NCBI GenBank assembly: GCA_008933995.1
Contig: WARS01000044.1
Span: 1,818,866-1,882,865 of the forward strand
From: Datnioides undecimradiatus
Lineage: Eukaryota; Chordata; Actinopteri; Lobotiformes; Datnioididae
Length of the DNA: 64,000 bases
Direction of reading: 5' to 3'
Shown here: positions 1-14,900 of the stretch, in pieces
Numbering within the stretch: the first letter of the stretch is position 1
Layout: the number at the start of each line of letters is the position of its first letter
The notes under the pieces: model-generated
Databases searched by the model: none
What the model was told of the DNA's origin: nothing
The model's input: only the letters and a program-made list of their open reading frames with translations
Made by a program: the position numbers and the translations under genes

Positions 1-859
1 TTTCAGGGTCTGAAAAGTTCTGGCTAATTGAGATCAGCAGAGAAAACTTTCCGAGAAGGATTGCACTGTTTATCTTAACAATGTTAACACCTGGACTGTG
101 CCCCCTCTCCACTCACAATCTTATCAGATGCATCCAGTTTTAGAATCAAGCTAAGAGACTGGTTTTACTAATATGAAGCTATTTCTTGGAATGTATTCAG
201 TGTTACTTGTTCAACTTTTACTCAAACTGAGTAATCTGGATTTTTAAGATAAACTGGATCACCTTTGTGACTTGTGAAAACGTTCCTACTTTGTCAGCTG
301 AAGTGACTATTTATTTATAGATATGTACATGTATATCTATATCTAACTATTTAAAATATCTGAAAAATACATTGACACTAAACCAGGAGTAGGGCTGTTT
401 TTCTTAAAAAGCTGACGAGTATTTACAGGACAGTAAGTTCTGCTAGATCAAAAGAATATTAGGCCTGCATCTAGGGAATAACCAAATGGATGTTAATCTT
501 TATAGAACCTCTAATGAATTTAGTATTTTTACTGAATGTAAGGTATATAAAGGCAGTGTGTGAGGACTATCATGCATGTAAATTTTAAATACAAAGGCTG
601 GACGCTCTGAGGCTCTTGCTGAAAAGAGAAATTGGAGGAAGAAAAGATCGAAGAAATCAGGTGAGAAAGGGTTGGGAAAAGTGAGGGAGGTGGGTGTGAG
701 AGAAGGAGCAGAGGGGGAGAGGGAGGGCGAGAGAGAGGGAGGGTAAGGGTGGTATGCTCCCGGCTGAGGCTGACCTACATGCAGAGGGGCCATGGTGGCA
801 GGGCAGCAAGACGCTGCTGGCACTCCAAGCCATGTGGATCTCAGCCATCCTACTTCACA

Positions 860-886
860 GTGTGTGTGTGTGTGTGTGTGTGTGTG
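860..886. repeat. GT microsatellite
   Basis: A run of about 13 GT units in the long left intron, followed by related TGTATGTATGTG sequence. Confidence 0.95.
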
Positions 887-3800
887 AACACCATCTAACT
901 GTACAGTGTGTATGTATGTGTGTGTTTTTACTGTAGCATTCTAGTCACACCGGATGGGTGACCAGGATATTCCACTCCGGTGCATCTTCACAGATATTAT
1001 TCTGGCTCACTTAAGATAGAGAACGAGTTAGAGTCAGAGAGAAAGAGAGGGTACAGGAAAAAAAGAACAATAAAGATGAGATAAAACTCCCCCAAAAAGA
1101 AATAAATGAAACATAATTACACTGTTCTCTACGCCAGTTCTACACACTCTTGCAAATCTTTCAATCTTTAATCTTCATTAAACTACAGAATTCACATCTC
1201 ACCATACAGTTTCCATCCCTCTTAAAAGTCTCCTCCCCTCCTTTCCTCTTCCCCACTAATGATGATAAAATGATCTCCTTTACTTGAATGTGTCTGTCTG
1301 CATTTAAATATTTCTGCACTCTCGCTTGCTTGAGCATCCACCCCCTTTTCTTCCTTTTTCCATACAAGCCTGTAATCCCATTTGTGGACTAATCCTTCTG
1401 ATAGAACCATGGCCCAACGACCTCCTAACCACCACTGGGCCAAATTGGCAGTGGCATGATGAAATTGTGAAAGGATTTTTTCCCCCTGTAACTCCTCTCT
1501 CTGCAAGAAACTGCTGCTGTTTTTTTCTTTTTTTCCAAAAATGTGATTCAATGTTTTTCAGATATCTGGCTGACCTACCAGTGCCAAAACACTGGAAACA
1601 AACCGTAGCTTCATGCAGGGTAATTAACAGCCGGTTTTCTCATTTCATTCACTGAGGACTGCCTGTGACTACAGGAGCCCAACCTTGTTTCCTCTCTTGT
1701 TTCCAGAAGCAATATCTCAGCATGCTTTATTTTGAACCATTAAACTGGTCTGGACGTGTCAGCAAATGTGTCAAGTCTCCCATTTTACCTGACAATGACA
1801 TTTTAGTGTCTTTGCTAGCATCCAATGGCTATGAAAAGAAAGTCTCATGCATCTCCAGACCATTAAAGAAAACTGTTCAGTTTTAGAATTTCCCATCGCC
1901 CTTCATGCTGTTTCCATTACAGTTACGTGTAGGCTGGGAGTCACAATGGTAGAGCAGTCATTTAAAGATATGATGAAATTGAAATGATAGTACAAGACAG
2001 GTCAATGACTTCATGTGGTAAAAGGTGGAGAAAAATAAAATCTGCATGTAGCATGAAAAAAGGACACTTCAGAATAACAGAGCAGAAGCTATTACCTTTT
2101 CCACACATGCAAAAGATGCAATGAAACATTTAAATGAAGACTGAAGACAAAAACACACACATGCTGGCACAAGCACCAAGATAGAAACAAGTAGGTATGT
2201 TCTCACAAGCAGACTTCTTTGCTCGCTTATGCATTCTCACAAAACTACAGCATAATGGCACACACAAATATACAAATCTACATTACAATGAAATATACAC
2301 ACAGTGAAACACACACACACACGGGTGCAGCTCCCTGGGCTCCAGCAGGGAGCTGCCTTAACTGATTTATTAAGAGCTAAACGCGTCATTAGTGTAAGCG
2401 GCTAACCCTGAACATTGGGCTCATTAGAATATGCAAATGCTGCGGTATAGCCTGGCAGTCTGCTAGATTGCAAGCTAAGGCTTTCGTTATCGTAGGCTCC
2501 AACTGCTTTTATGGCTGCTATTCTTTAACATAACTCTGTGTCACAGCGTCAGCTTTCATCAAAGCTCTCATCTGCACACTGTGTAGCTCAGGGCAGTATG
2601 TTGGCTGTAAGTGTAACTGCCTTATTCATTGTTGCTACAGTTGCAGAGGAGGTGGGTACATCATTATGGGAGAATGTACAGTGCTGGGGGATTAGGTATA
2701 TTTCTTGGGAGGTAGTATAATGCCAGAGAAGTGGGAATACTATTAATGACATCTGCTGGGAGGAGGGCACATTTCTTTGGAGGTATTATAGTACATGGCT
2801 GCAGAGGCGGTGATGGGAACTTAAGTGATAATGCAGAGGAAAAGTCAAAGACAGTCAATGAGCCTGAATGGAAAACGTATTCGTGCTATTTTCCATTTTA
2901 AGAAACTCTAAATGTCGTCTTTACCCACTGGAGTTTTGCTTGGCTGCCAAGATGTCAGGCTGTTGATGCTATAATACACAAACACCTCTAAAGTGGTTTG
3001 ACTGCTAGTGGTGTATTTTGTTAGGATGCCACAGCTCATCTCAGTCATACAATGTTTTATGGCAGTGTTGTTAAATAAAGCTAATGGTGTGTGTTATTTT
3101 AAAAACTTGGTAAGTCGTTATGCTGTTTTGTGTATGTGTGTTCTATGGGTTTGTCAACTACGGGCGACCTCCTTTCACACTGCACATAGTCAGTTGATCT
3201 CAGGCAATATGAAAACATTGCTTTACTTTTTTTTTGCATTAGTTTGTGCTTTTTATTTATTTATTTATTAAAAGCAGCGAAGGTTTTAAATACTTTTCAT
3301 GTTCATGCCACTAACTAACTTTTATGATATTGCACAGCACAGCACAACACAGCACTGTATTTGTTGTCATGTCGTTTTCACACACAACAGTAGCAAGTAG
3401 CAAATATAAATAGATGCACACCTACTGGTGTGTTGTTCCTTAAAATGCACTGTTGGTGCGTTGCTGTGTTGTCTACATACATGGGTTCACAGTGCACGTA
3501 CAGTGTCAAGTAAACTTCTCAGTTAAACAGAAGTGCATTTGCTCACATGCAGTCATATGGAGTTATTGTTAGGACAGATCACTGGGAGAGGCAAATGATG
3601 ACTGGCCAAGGACCAAATACCAGTCCCTCAGCGCAATAGCAACGTTCGAAGTGCTGGGTGACCAGGCTTTTAAAGAGAATGGGAGATGGTACTCTGATTG
3701 CTTTAATTCATGACATGCCCAAAACACACCTATGATTAATTAGGACTTAATACACCGGCCAAATGCACTTGCGCCATGTTTTTAGACCATGTACTATAAA

Positions 3801-6800
3801 GTAATAAAATCATAGTTTTTATTTTTTAAAACCACATATGCAAAATACTGACTGGGATACTGCTAGTTCACTGGGAAGCATACAGGAGGGAAGATTTAGA
3901 TTGTCCAGAATTTGTAGATGAGCACTCTGTCTCAGTTTCACACCCATGCCCTTCCTCATTACCCAAGGAAAATTAAACCATCCAGGCCAGACAAACACAC
4001 TCCTTTTAACACCTGGGTGTCACTCTTTATCTGAAGGACCATAATCAGGATTTGTAGCTGTGAAGAAGCTCATAAATCCTGGTTGACTCAGTGACAAATG
4101 GAAAGCACCAAGAACCGGGGATAAGCCATCAGATATGACAAGTTACTCTCACACATCACCTCACCCTTCAGGTATTTCTCCTTTTCTTTCTCTATCTTTC
4201 TCACTCTCATTTTCCTTCTGGCAGTCTCTCTCGTAGCAGCTCCCTCTCTCAAGTGCTTAAAATGAGCCTCATTCTGGCCGGTTTGCCAGCTTGCAGACAG
4301 GCCAGTGGTTTATGACTCCACACCTTGTCTGCAGGTGGACAGACAGTCCACTCCAGGACAGAGAGACCCTCAGTGTCCCTCTAAATCAACAGTCTCATGA
4401 GAATAGTGGACGTGTTTGTCCAGAGTGAGGAATAACACACGTGCAGATCATATTTTATTCCACGTTTCCCAACAACAAACACACACACACCTCTGGGCAT
4501 TCTGCCATGAAAAAAATGATACACTGCATAAATCTCATTTTAATAGGAAATATCTTCTATATAATTCTGCACCAGCTTCTGATTGAAGGGCTGAGGATGA
4601 CATTCATTGATGACCTTTTCCCTCTTCTTATTTCATCATTCCTGGTGCAACACGCCCCCTCAACCCATTCTTATTCTGTTCCCCCTCTTTTCTCCTCAAG
4701 GCGATCATTTTTGATTTGGTTCAATACCAGAATGGCCTTCGGTGCCACTTCCCTTTATTGCAAACCAGTCATAGTAATTATGGACCACAATACACTGAAT
4801 AAAAGCCCAGCATCATTACGTTAGTAATATGCCTTTTTCATTTTACCTGCTTCACTACATTTCCCATCATCCTTTGTCAACCAAATGTGTGCCAGAAACT
4901 GACTTTACAGCCAAGAAATAATTTCCATTGTTCTCCATTCATTTTCTCTCCCTGCCTGTTTACACTGTCTGATACAAGACCACCCTATTATATCACATAA
5001 TATCTTCCCCAGGAAATTACCGGAAATGATCTGCCATGTTAAACATTAATTGAACAGGCGGACCTACTGTATTTAAATCCGCCACAAGCGAGTGCAATAT
5101 GTTCACAGAATGAATTAATTTGCTTGCAGATACTTCCCGCTCCAGTACCTAATAACATCAAATGCAACAGTGATTCAACACAATAAGAATGCAGACTACA
5201 AATGACCTATTTCAACCCTACAAATATTCATTTTTCTTATCCTTTATGCAGAGGGAGGAAATTGGCTAGGGAAATCCCCACAAGGCATTTCCCTGGTAGA
5301 AAAACCAAACATCCCAACACCATTATTCTCTAGAAACCTGCTGTCATTGTGATATTTGATTACCCATGTTGCATATGGGCAACTATAAGAATCTCTGTGT
5401 TTCCAGTAGAGGAAAATGGCACTATCTTCTTTTGAGGAATCTGTCTCTCTGTGTCTCTTTCTCTCTACTGCTCCCTCTGTCCCTGCAAACCAAGAGCAGT
5501 AATTGAGTCCTTTGAGCCCCCAAGTTGCCATGAGCCCTGTGTTGTGGTTACTTAATTGGCTCTGTTATTCACAAGCAAGCCACACTGTACTGTACTGCGT
5601 TAGTGGTAGAGGCCTCAGAGTATTGTTTGTCTACTTTTCCAAGGAGAGTAGATGGCAATATTTATACTGACTGCAATTTTGCATCTTATTCAATGCATAT
5701 AGTATGAAGTTGTGTCTCTTTGATTGGAACTGCACCTTCTACATGGCTCATAAAGTTTCCTCCTTTGTTGTTATATAACCCTATTCTTCCTCTTTCTCCA
5801 CTTTCACTGTCTTTACCATCTCAGCCTTTTAATGCTTGTCTAATGCTCCTTCACCCTGTTTCAGGATGCTTGTAAATGAGGTAACAGTATTGAATATTAA
5901 CATAAAGTAAATTACACTATTACTGTTAAGACCATGTCACTTATTTTCGAAATAAGAGTTAAACTTGTAGTGCAGAACTTTCACTGATGCAGGCTTTTAA
6001 CAAATGCCTCCTAGTTGCTGAGGCCTGTGACTGTTCCCAACCTTGGCACCGGTGAATCAGTCTTTGCTGCCTGATGTAAAACACATGGGTTTTGCCACAG
6101 ATGCCAGGTTTATACATTCTGGTATGCAGAGACATTTTGCCTTTATCAGCATTGCTCTACAGGTGCTTTCATCCAACATAAATTACATGTACATGCAAAC
6201 ATCCTACAGTCCACTCTGTGCTCGTATTTGTGCTCACTTTGTCTCACACTGAGCCAGGTTGTGACAAGACTCACTTAAGTGACCTGTTAGGATGGATGCT
6301 TTCTGCAGTGCTAGTTTCATGAGCTAAAGTGTGTGTGATAACGTATGGAAGCTAATAGAAGCAGACAGCATAACAGAGCCCCTCCACAGCCCTCTGTCAG
6401 CTGGCCTCAGCTACAGGACCTGGCTGTTTGAAGGGCTATGTCCAATTATTGTACGTGTATTTGCTAGAATTAAGTTGTGCTGTCTTGATAGAAGTGACCA
6501 ACCTTATGTCAGCACTTATGTGGGTCACTTGTATTATTAAAGGTCTCGCAGCAGGTGGAGGGACATTACACCTAATGAAATTATTCCAGCACACTAGCAG
6601 TTGTCATTTTTTAACATATCATTTTAAAAGCAAGATTTGATTTTAATTCACATTAACAACATTATTTGTAGTTCGGCTGCTTTAGAGCCTCCTCGAGGTC
6701 AGACACTACAGTCTCCCTTGCTTTTTTCTGTTTGTCTTTGTCACCGTGCACTTTCCATCTTTTTCCATGCTTGTCCCTATTTGACTGAATATTTTCTCCA

Positions 6801-9800
6801 TGGTCTTCTCATTCTTTTTCTCCTTTTGCTCCTCTGGTGACTCCATCTAAATTTATTTTTATTCCGCCCAAATTTTCTACTTTCAATTTCTCTCACTTTT
6901 CCTCTCAGTTAGCCACATTGCATTCATTCCCTGCTTTTCCTTAATACAGTGCCTTGTTACACTTCCTCCTCCATTCCTATCCTCTCTTCTCTTCTCTTCT
7001 CTTTTTATTCTCTGGTCCCAATCCATTGCCCGCTGGGTTCGGCCTCTTGCTCGACCTTAGGGAGAGACCTAATGATGCAGAAATGCAGCAGTGCTCTGTG
7101 GGAGCTTTGTGATGCGCTGTGAGAGCAGGAAGGAAGCACACACGCTTGAATAAAAACACAAATGTAGGCACACACACAAACATGCATGCTCAGGCAAAGG
7201 CAAAGCTGCAAAGGTGCAACAGCAAATGTACTCCCACATGCCCATGTGCACGTGTCAGGGAAATGTAGTGACAAGAACGTGGCCAGTGTGCCACACTGAG
7301 GGCTAGGAAGAGAGAGTTATATGATAGGAGCATCAATAGCAGCCTGCAGGAGCTGACACAATGAGTTCAACGCCATTGGCTTAATATGACAGCCCTGCCA
7401 ACACCTCGCAGCCTCTGCATGGGAGACACACACGCGCACACGCATGCACGTATGCACACAAGCATTGGTGAGTCAGACACTCCCAGGGGCATCTCTCCAC
7501 CTAGCTAAAGCTTGGCTCTGACAAACACAACACCTTATGGTTGGCTACTGGTGCCCAAGGAGAGAAACAGTAACACAGACAACATCGTAATTCCATCCCT
7601 GCACTATCTGTGACCGTTCACAACAATGTCTTAATGGATTCTGCAGTATAGAGCAATGCAATGCAATAGGGTAGACTTTAACATAAGCCAGACGAGGATT
7701 CACACCTTGCTTTGCTTATGTTTATCACCATGCTAATATGTGTGCATAAAAGACAGAGCGTGTTTAAACACAGGTGTGTGCACAGTACAGGCTGATCAGC
7801 CCTTTGCTACATCAGCAGTAGGCAGGAAATCCATAACAGCTTAACAGACAATTACTTCAACTGTCATTGGCCTGCCATTGCCTGCCTCCCCAAGGACAGT
7901 GACCAGTCACACCCAAGAATGATGCGGCGCCACCAATCACAGTGGAGGAGGATCCCACCTGAGTCATGGGGGTGAGTTAAGGTGGCAGTAAAGAGTGACA
8001 AGCCAGATATTTTCAGGTGATTGATCGCTGTGATGAGTGTCCTTCTTCTGTTGACATGCACATAAATAGTTAATTAACCTAGACTGCACAAGCTAAATGA
8101 TCAGTGACACACCACAGTTTCCCCGCTCACCTGAGGAAGAACAGATTCTGAGCTCTGTGTGGATTGAAACCAGCTGCTTATATTGTGTCAGCAAAAGTGC
8201 TGATATATTGCAAAGAAAAGCACATTCCAGGTAGATGAGGTCACATACATATCTTCTGTTGAAGTGCTCCTGAAAATGAAACTGTCAAAAACTTCCAGCA
8301 TTTCATTTTCAAGTCATCTAGGTAGAGATTGGTGAAGGGAGCTCCCTTTTCCCTTTGTCATATATAACACAGGCACATGCACGCATACACAAGTCAGTGG
8401 TGGCTTCTGAAGCACAAATACACATGCACGCACTTACTCTTCATCCAATTTTAGCCAATTTCTTCACCAATCCAATACATTTGTGCTATAGCTTGGAAAA
8501 CAAACCCAATGGATCTCTTTCACTGATGGCGACCTTCCCTCCAGTGCAGTAAAAGGAGGGTAAAGGATGCCAAGAAAGTGCCTATTTAGAAAGGATCAAA
8601 GCACGAGACAAATGTTTTTCGAACAAACAGTACCTCATCGTGTGCCCATTTGAGCAAGAACATATGCTTTTCACAGTAATGGGATGGACACCATTAAGAG
8701 AATAACGGTGTGGTCTGGTACAGGGTGTCCACACAGCCATCCACTGTGTCAGTGGTGGCTTTCCAAGACGGCTTCAATGCATCGAATCAGCACACGTCAT
8801 CATCTGATGCACAAAAGATAAACACCCATCTCACAGTCAATTTTCACTGGCCTTGCTCGTGCTGTTTGGGACACACATAAAGAAATTTCATTGGCGCTTA
8901 CAATCATGCATGTCATTATCTTTCTGATTTGTGTCACGAGCCATCTAGGTCCATTACAGTGAGGGACTCATACAGAATTCAGGGATGAAAGGCAGTGTGT
9001 CCATGATAAACAGAGGTGGTGGTGTGGCCAGCGGGCACTTGTTTTAAAGAATATCCTTTCTTATGCCGCTCCTTGTTGGTGTTGTTGATGTTTTGCATAA
9101 ATCTGTTCTTTTATCATTTAAGTCACCAGTTTCACCGCAAAGATTCTGGGATGAATCAAAGAGCCCAAGACAACTAATCATGCTATTTTACAGTAATTAG
9201 CTAGTTTAATCCAGCATCCCATATTTTAGCAGTGATGCTGCTAATTTCTAAAAAAAAAAAATGAATTAAAAATGGATCCTTTGGTTGGACGAAGACAAAG
9301 TAAGACCATGTAACTGTGTTTCAGTCTGGTTAATAGCGTAATTCTGTGTCTTTGATGCCTTTTACAGCCAGTAGCTTCCTATACATTTGGAAGTGGGGAG
9401 AAAGTGGAGGGGTATTCAGTCCTTTGCAGTCTGCAGCTTCAACCCCAGGTGCCACTGAATCCTACCAATTGGTCTGTTAAATGGCCACCCTGATGACATC
9501 AACAGGGTCTATTTTTCAAACTTGGGAAAGTTTCTTATGAAAGTATTACAGCACAGAACTCCTATCACTGTCCTTTATTTAAGTCTATTAATTCTGCCTT
9601 TAACCATACTGTATTTTCTCTGCAATGATAAGAGATAGACAGAACGACAAACAGAGGGGGAATACAGCTACATTTCCACAGACAAAGCAATCTCTATACA
9701 ACAGAGTAAAGCACCGACCGATCGAACAGGAGACAGACGATTAGAGAGAGAAGTAAACCCCAGCAAAGCAGAGTAATAGCTGCTCTCTGATGTTGTGGCC

Positions 9801-11920
9801 ACATGGAGCTGGCAGAGTGACAGGGAGATTATTATTATCGTCAGATGGTGGTTGTTTTCAGGCCTCAGCTGGTTCAGTTTGGCCATCGAGATCATCACCA
9901 GGTGCTGCCACGTCCTCCCTGGGCACAGACCCACCATTGGAGGGCACTGCAGGGTTGGCGCATTCCCTAGCAGGCAAGGTTGTGACTAGAATAATGTTGG
10001 AAACACAGGGCACAATATTTTTTTCTCTTTTCACTTGCACGTCAGTGCCAGATTTAGATCATATCAGAGTTTATCTGAATGAGGAGGAATGAAATTCACA
10101 CAGAAAGAGCAAATGGAGGAAAAAGAGAACAAAAAACTACTTAAGCACAGGGAGAAGAAATGAAAATAGAAAAGAAAGTATGATTAAAAGAAGAAAAAAG
10201 ACAAGAGTACACAGTCTGTGGACTTTGCTGTTCCAGCGCGTGTCCTTGAATTAATTTAGTCCAAAATATAAGAATAGAATTTCTACTCTGATTTAGGCAG
10301 ATTAATTAAAAACCAAAGCCTTGTTAATTATACCCAGCTATCTCAGACAGATGAGCTCTGATGCGTTGTCTGTCCCTCCCTGTGACGCTCACCTCAGCTC
10401 CTCTGGCGTTGTCCCACTTTCTTTCCAGCTCCACTGTCTCTTGCACAGTTATACATGTGGGATGAGTTCCCATTGCAGATAAAATCACCTGTACCTTGCC
10501 CTCTGTCACAGGGAGTGCAGCATTTCACTGCTATTGTTGCTGTTTATTCTTTACTGATACACCTAATGATATGCATTAGTAATGTGTTAGTTTTTACACA
10601 TTTTTTTATTTCTTTTCTACATTACATATGCTCTAAGAGGCATAATGCAAAGTGCCTCAGCGTTGAGTTGGGACTGCGCTGCAACAAAATGCTACTACTC
10701 CCTCGCTGCCACTTCTCATTTCTTCCCTTTTATAGGTGTAATGAAGAACAGCGAATACATCTCTCTCTCCCTCTCTCTTTCTTTGCTCTCTCTCATCTCT
10801 CGTCTCTCCATTTCTCTGCCACCTTATCGATCCCCCAATCCAATCAGGCTCTTGAGGCTACGTGAATCTCATTCTGAGGACATGGCAGCACATTTAATCT
10901 AAGCACAAATCAATAGCAGTATGTCTTGTAAAGGAATGCAAACTGTATGTGTGTTTATATATTGAAAATATTTGTGTATGAAAACTGTATGTACAGAAAT
11001 GCTGTAAATTAAACTTTAAAGTAGATGAAGGGCAATTGATAATAATTCAGGTAAAAATATGCCTGTGAGGTGCTTTCAATTAGCCTACAAGGACCGTAAT
11101 ATATTAACAGTGCATAACTTCAGCTCATCTGATATATACTTTAAACTAGTCTACCACTTTTCAATTATTATGATGCAACATTATCTAATTGATAAAGCAG
11201 GCATTTGTACTGTGCTGTCTAGAGGAAATGATGCAGATAGATGACAGAAGAAATACAGCTTTTCCATGGGTGCTTGCAACCTGACACCTCACTGCATATA
11301 AGATGCTCTCTATATATAAGCTGCACTGCTATTGTGGTTATTTTGAAACTGTAGGGCAACTCTTCCATCACTCATTCATGCATACACACACACGCATGCT
11401 CCTGCCAGCAGTTTATGAAGTGGTGAGTCTGCAATTCTACCTTCATTGAGAATTAAATCTCAATGCGTCTGTGTTGTTCAGGTAGAACCCAATATTGCTG
11501 TTTTACCCATTCTTTGCTCTCAGTCACACAATGCTACCTTTTTCTTGCACAGCACTGTTTTTTTTTCCTCTCTGCATTAGATTACATCACAGCAATGAAC
11601 ACATCCACAAGGATCACAGCCTAAGGGGTAGATGGAAGAAAGTTCAGGCCAGCAAAATAAAAGATGAGTGAACAAATGCACACACACGCAGTGATTTGGT
11701 ACACATGTATGCACAGACACACACAGTGATTTGGTGCAGGGCAGCAGTAAGACAGTCGACGTTGCACAGTGTGTCAGTCGGGTTAATTACCTGACAGATG
11801 GCTGTCAGTGAGGTGCGGTGTGTGTGGATATAGGGAGGTTGGGGGTAGCATGCATGTAGGATAACAACACCTCTTCTGTAAACATACATAAGTAATGCAT
11901 TTACATAATCAGCTGAGAAC

Positions 11921-11941
11921 ACGCACACACACACGCCACGC

Positions 11942-11972
<31 letters not shown>
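11921..11972. repeat. CA microsatellite, interrupted
   Basis: CA units with CG interruptions (ACGCACACAC...CGCACACG) and a pure 26-nt core at the right end. Confidence 0.95.
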
Positions 11973-14900
11973 ATGGCAATCAGCAGCTTCTGTATCCAGC
12001 ATGCAAGGATCTCCTCACTGCAATCTAATCATCTCTAAGCTATTTTCTCCATCTCTCTCTCTCCACCATCACCTCCGCTCTTTCTCCCATTCTCTTTGCT
12101 CCAAACACCTCTTCTGCGTCGCTGCTCCCTCGCTTGCAGTGACACATCTCACCATTCAAATCTCACGCAGAGAGCGCCTGCCTCGCTGCAGCTGATAATG
12201 TGCAATGCGCCACAGAGAAGCAATCAGACAATTTAACACAGAAATAAACAAGCAGTTCACACATGACAGGTAATTCGTCATTAATGACTGTAATTTTCAG
12301 CAGTCATCTCTAGTTCTATAGTTAACGTGTCGTCAACATGCTACTGCTGCTCCATTACATTGTGACAATCAGGCAAAAGAAAAAAAAAGCAAAAAGCCAA
12401 AGAGCAGTCAGGCTCGGTTTACAGCATTATGCAATGTTAAATGAAGCAGTGATGGCTGGGATGGTGTGCTTCTCTTTTTGTTTGACTGGAGATTATGCTA
12501 ACAAAGATCACTTACTGTGTGATGAGTAGCGCTGGCAACAACTTTCATGATAATGTTGCAAGATGCTAAATACTTCTGACCTCAGTAAGGACACAAACAC
12601 CTCTCTGACGCCACCAATATATTAAACTTGTGAGGCGTAGGATTTCCTTTAAAAAAACAGGAAAAAAATAGGATGCAATGCACCTGCAAGAGGCAACAGC
12701 AAAGGTAAGTGGATAGGGTATAGGTCAAGTAGTGCCATATGGTTTACATCCTCCCCCTACCGTGATGCACTTTTTAAGGATATTGATCCAGGACTTTCAT
12801 AAGCTCCCTCTGCTCTTTGTGTTTCCGGAGGTTTTTAGGATGGCAGAGGCGGCTAAATCTGACTGGGGGTACTGAGAGAGCTGAAACCAGCTCCAAGGAC
12901 AGCCTGTTACACTCATTGGTGTGTAAAGAGGATCCCAAATGGGACATTTATTGGTACCTTCGAAAATGAGTTGCAATACAATGATGTTGGGTGCAGAGTA
13001 CTTGGCAGCAATGGCATATTAAAAGAAATCAGGAGGCAATTAACAGCTTTGAAATATCTCTCTGAACTCTATCATGGAGGTTGAGACGATAAGTTTGACT
13101 GAGTCTCCTCAAAATGAGGAGAAATTGTTTAAAACGGTAACCTGCGTGGCTGTTATCCACTTAGGATGCTACACATCAGATTACCACTTATTTGGAACCA
13201 TTTCCCCCCTGAATGTTTTCTTCCCATCACCTACACCATTACTTCTTTTTTACTTAAAGAGCATTATTAATAGTGCCTGAAGCAATATTAATGCTCTAAC
13301 TGCCAAGCTGACAGCAAAACGTGTGCAGGCTTGATGCTAAAAAATAAAAAAGATGCATGCAAAGATCAAAGTAAGCGGAAAATTCACAGGGGTCAAATCC
13401 AATCTTGCCATGCTCCACTCACAATGCCAAAAAAACGCCACCTCTGGGCTCTTTGAAGACTCGACTTTGGAAATGACAGGAAACAAAATCACAGGTTGGA
13501 AGAGGAGGAGCAGAGGGTTTAAACAGAGGTGAAATTCACACACGCACAAACACCCGATACATCACTCAGATAGGTCAGAACATATCTGTCACAACATCAC
13601 ATCACAGACAGAGAATGCCAGATTATTTACTACATATATCCAGTGACAACTGACTGAGTGAAGCTGTGAACGTGCAAAGGAAAAAAATCTCTCTCTGGAG
13701 GACTGAACCAATGGTCTGACAAATGAAAAAGTGAGAAGAGGACCACCTTCACTGATGACTTAAATTAAAATTACCAGCTGCTTCTATAATCTGTACACAC
13801 AGCATGTATCTTTTCTGGTCTAACTATCTTGTCATTTAATCTTTCCAATGTCTTCTTTTTAAGAAAAATGATCACCAAAGTAAAACTACAGTTACAATAG
13901 TTTGTCGGAGCCATTTGTCACACATTCTACATGCGCTCCATGCACACATATACATACTTACACCCACTCATTTCCACAATGCTTTTAACACAAATACCAG
14001 TGTGCACCAACACAAACAACAACAGTTTGTTTCATCCAACTCCAGTGAGTCAGGGGCGGGAGAGAGCCTGGCATAGTGCCAGCATTTTGCAGCAGCATTG
14101 GGTTTAATTATCTGACCTTCCCGTCGACTGGCTCACAGGCTCCCTGCCGGTGGCAAGTGCTAATCAATGTCACCCTCGGCAGTGTGATGATAAGTAGCCA
14201 TGACACCCCTTATTCTCCCTCTCTCTCTCTCCCTCTGTCTCTCATCAGATATCTTCAACTTCATCTCTCTAACGTCTCTATCTCAGTAGTTATAGCTGGT
14301 ATGCTTGCAGCTCTCTCCTTTTTTTGGCACCTTCACTCTCCCTGTAGCTCTTTCCCCCACCCCTCTTGCTATATCTCTCTTTGTAGCCTCCTTCTTCTCA
14401 AAGGCTTCTTTTCCCCTGTCCTTTCTTCACCTTTCTTTTCGCTTTCCTTCCACACTCCTCTCGTGTCTCTCTCTGTCTCCCTTGAGTCTCCTTGAGTCCC
14501 CTATCACTCTCTTTCCGTCCTCCTATCTTCAGGCCTCTATACTGTTAGTGTAAAGTCTGCAGTGTGCCAAAGGCTCAAGGTCTTGTGTAAAAGAACTCTT
14601 CCCCGTAGCTGTATTTGTATTCCTGGGCTTATAGTGCTGAGGCAGCACTGGTACGTTGTTCAAGCAGTGGCAAAGTGCTCTCATCTCCCCATCACTGGCC
14701 GACCTTGGTGGTCTCCTATACCTGACTCCTTGGAGCTGCAATGTATGCATGGTTAGTGTGTTTCTATCTGTGTGAAACTGGATGGTGTCAGCGATTAACT
14801 TTTCTCTAATTGACCCCTCCTCTCAACAGTGAGGCACCAAAGTCTCCCAGTGGTGCCTCCTTGGAGTGAATATAGCTCTGCAGAGACTGTTTGCAGGATG

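Larger units (their letters stand above)
1..13000 (-). other. gabbr2: Long 3' intron of gabbr2, left part
   Basis: I find no coding exon, RNA gene or intact transposon. The stretch holds a GT tract (860-886), a CA tract (11921-11972) and CT/AG-rich low complexity near 660-760 and 10760-10820. Short open frames here follow the low-complexity tracts and lack family motifs. A unique, homeodomain/POU-motif-rich patch at about 2355-2470 is the most enhancer-like piece. The intron assignment assumes the next gabbr2 exon lies left of position 1. Confidence 0.6.

Noticed and set aside
10455..10865. 136-codon open frame on the plus strand
   Set aside because: The second half is a TCTC low-complexity run and the first half shows no family resemblance or coding context.
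14076..14495. 139-codon open frame on the plus strand
   Set aside because: Most of it is CT-rich low-complexity sequence; no recognisable domain.
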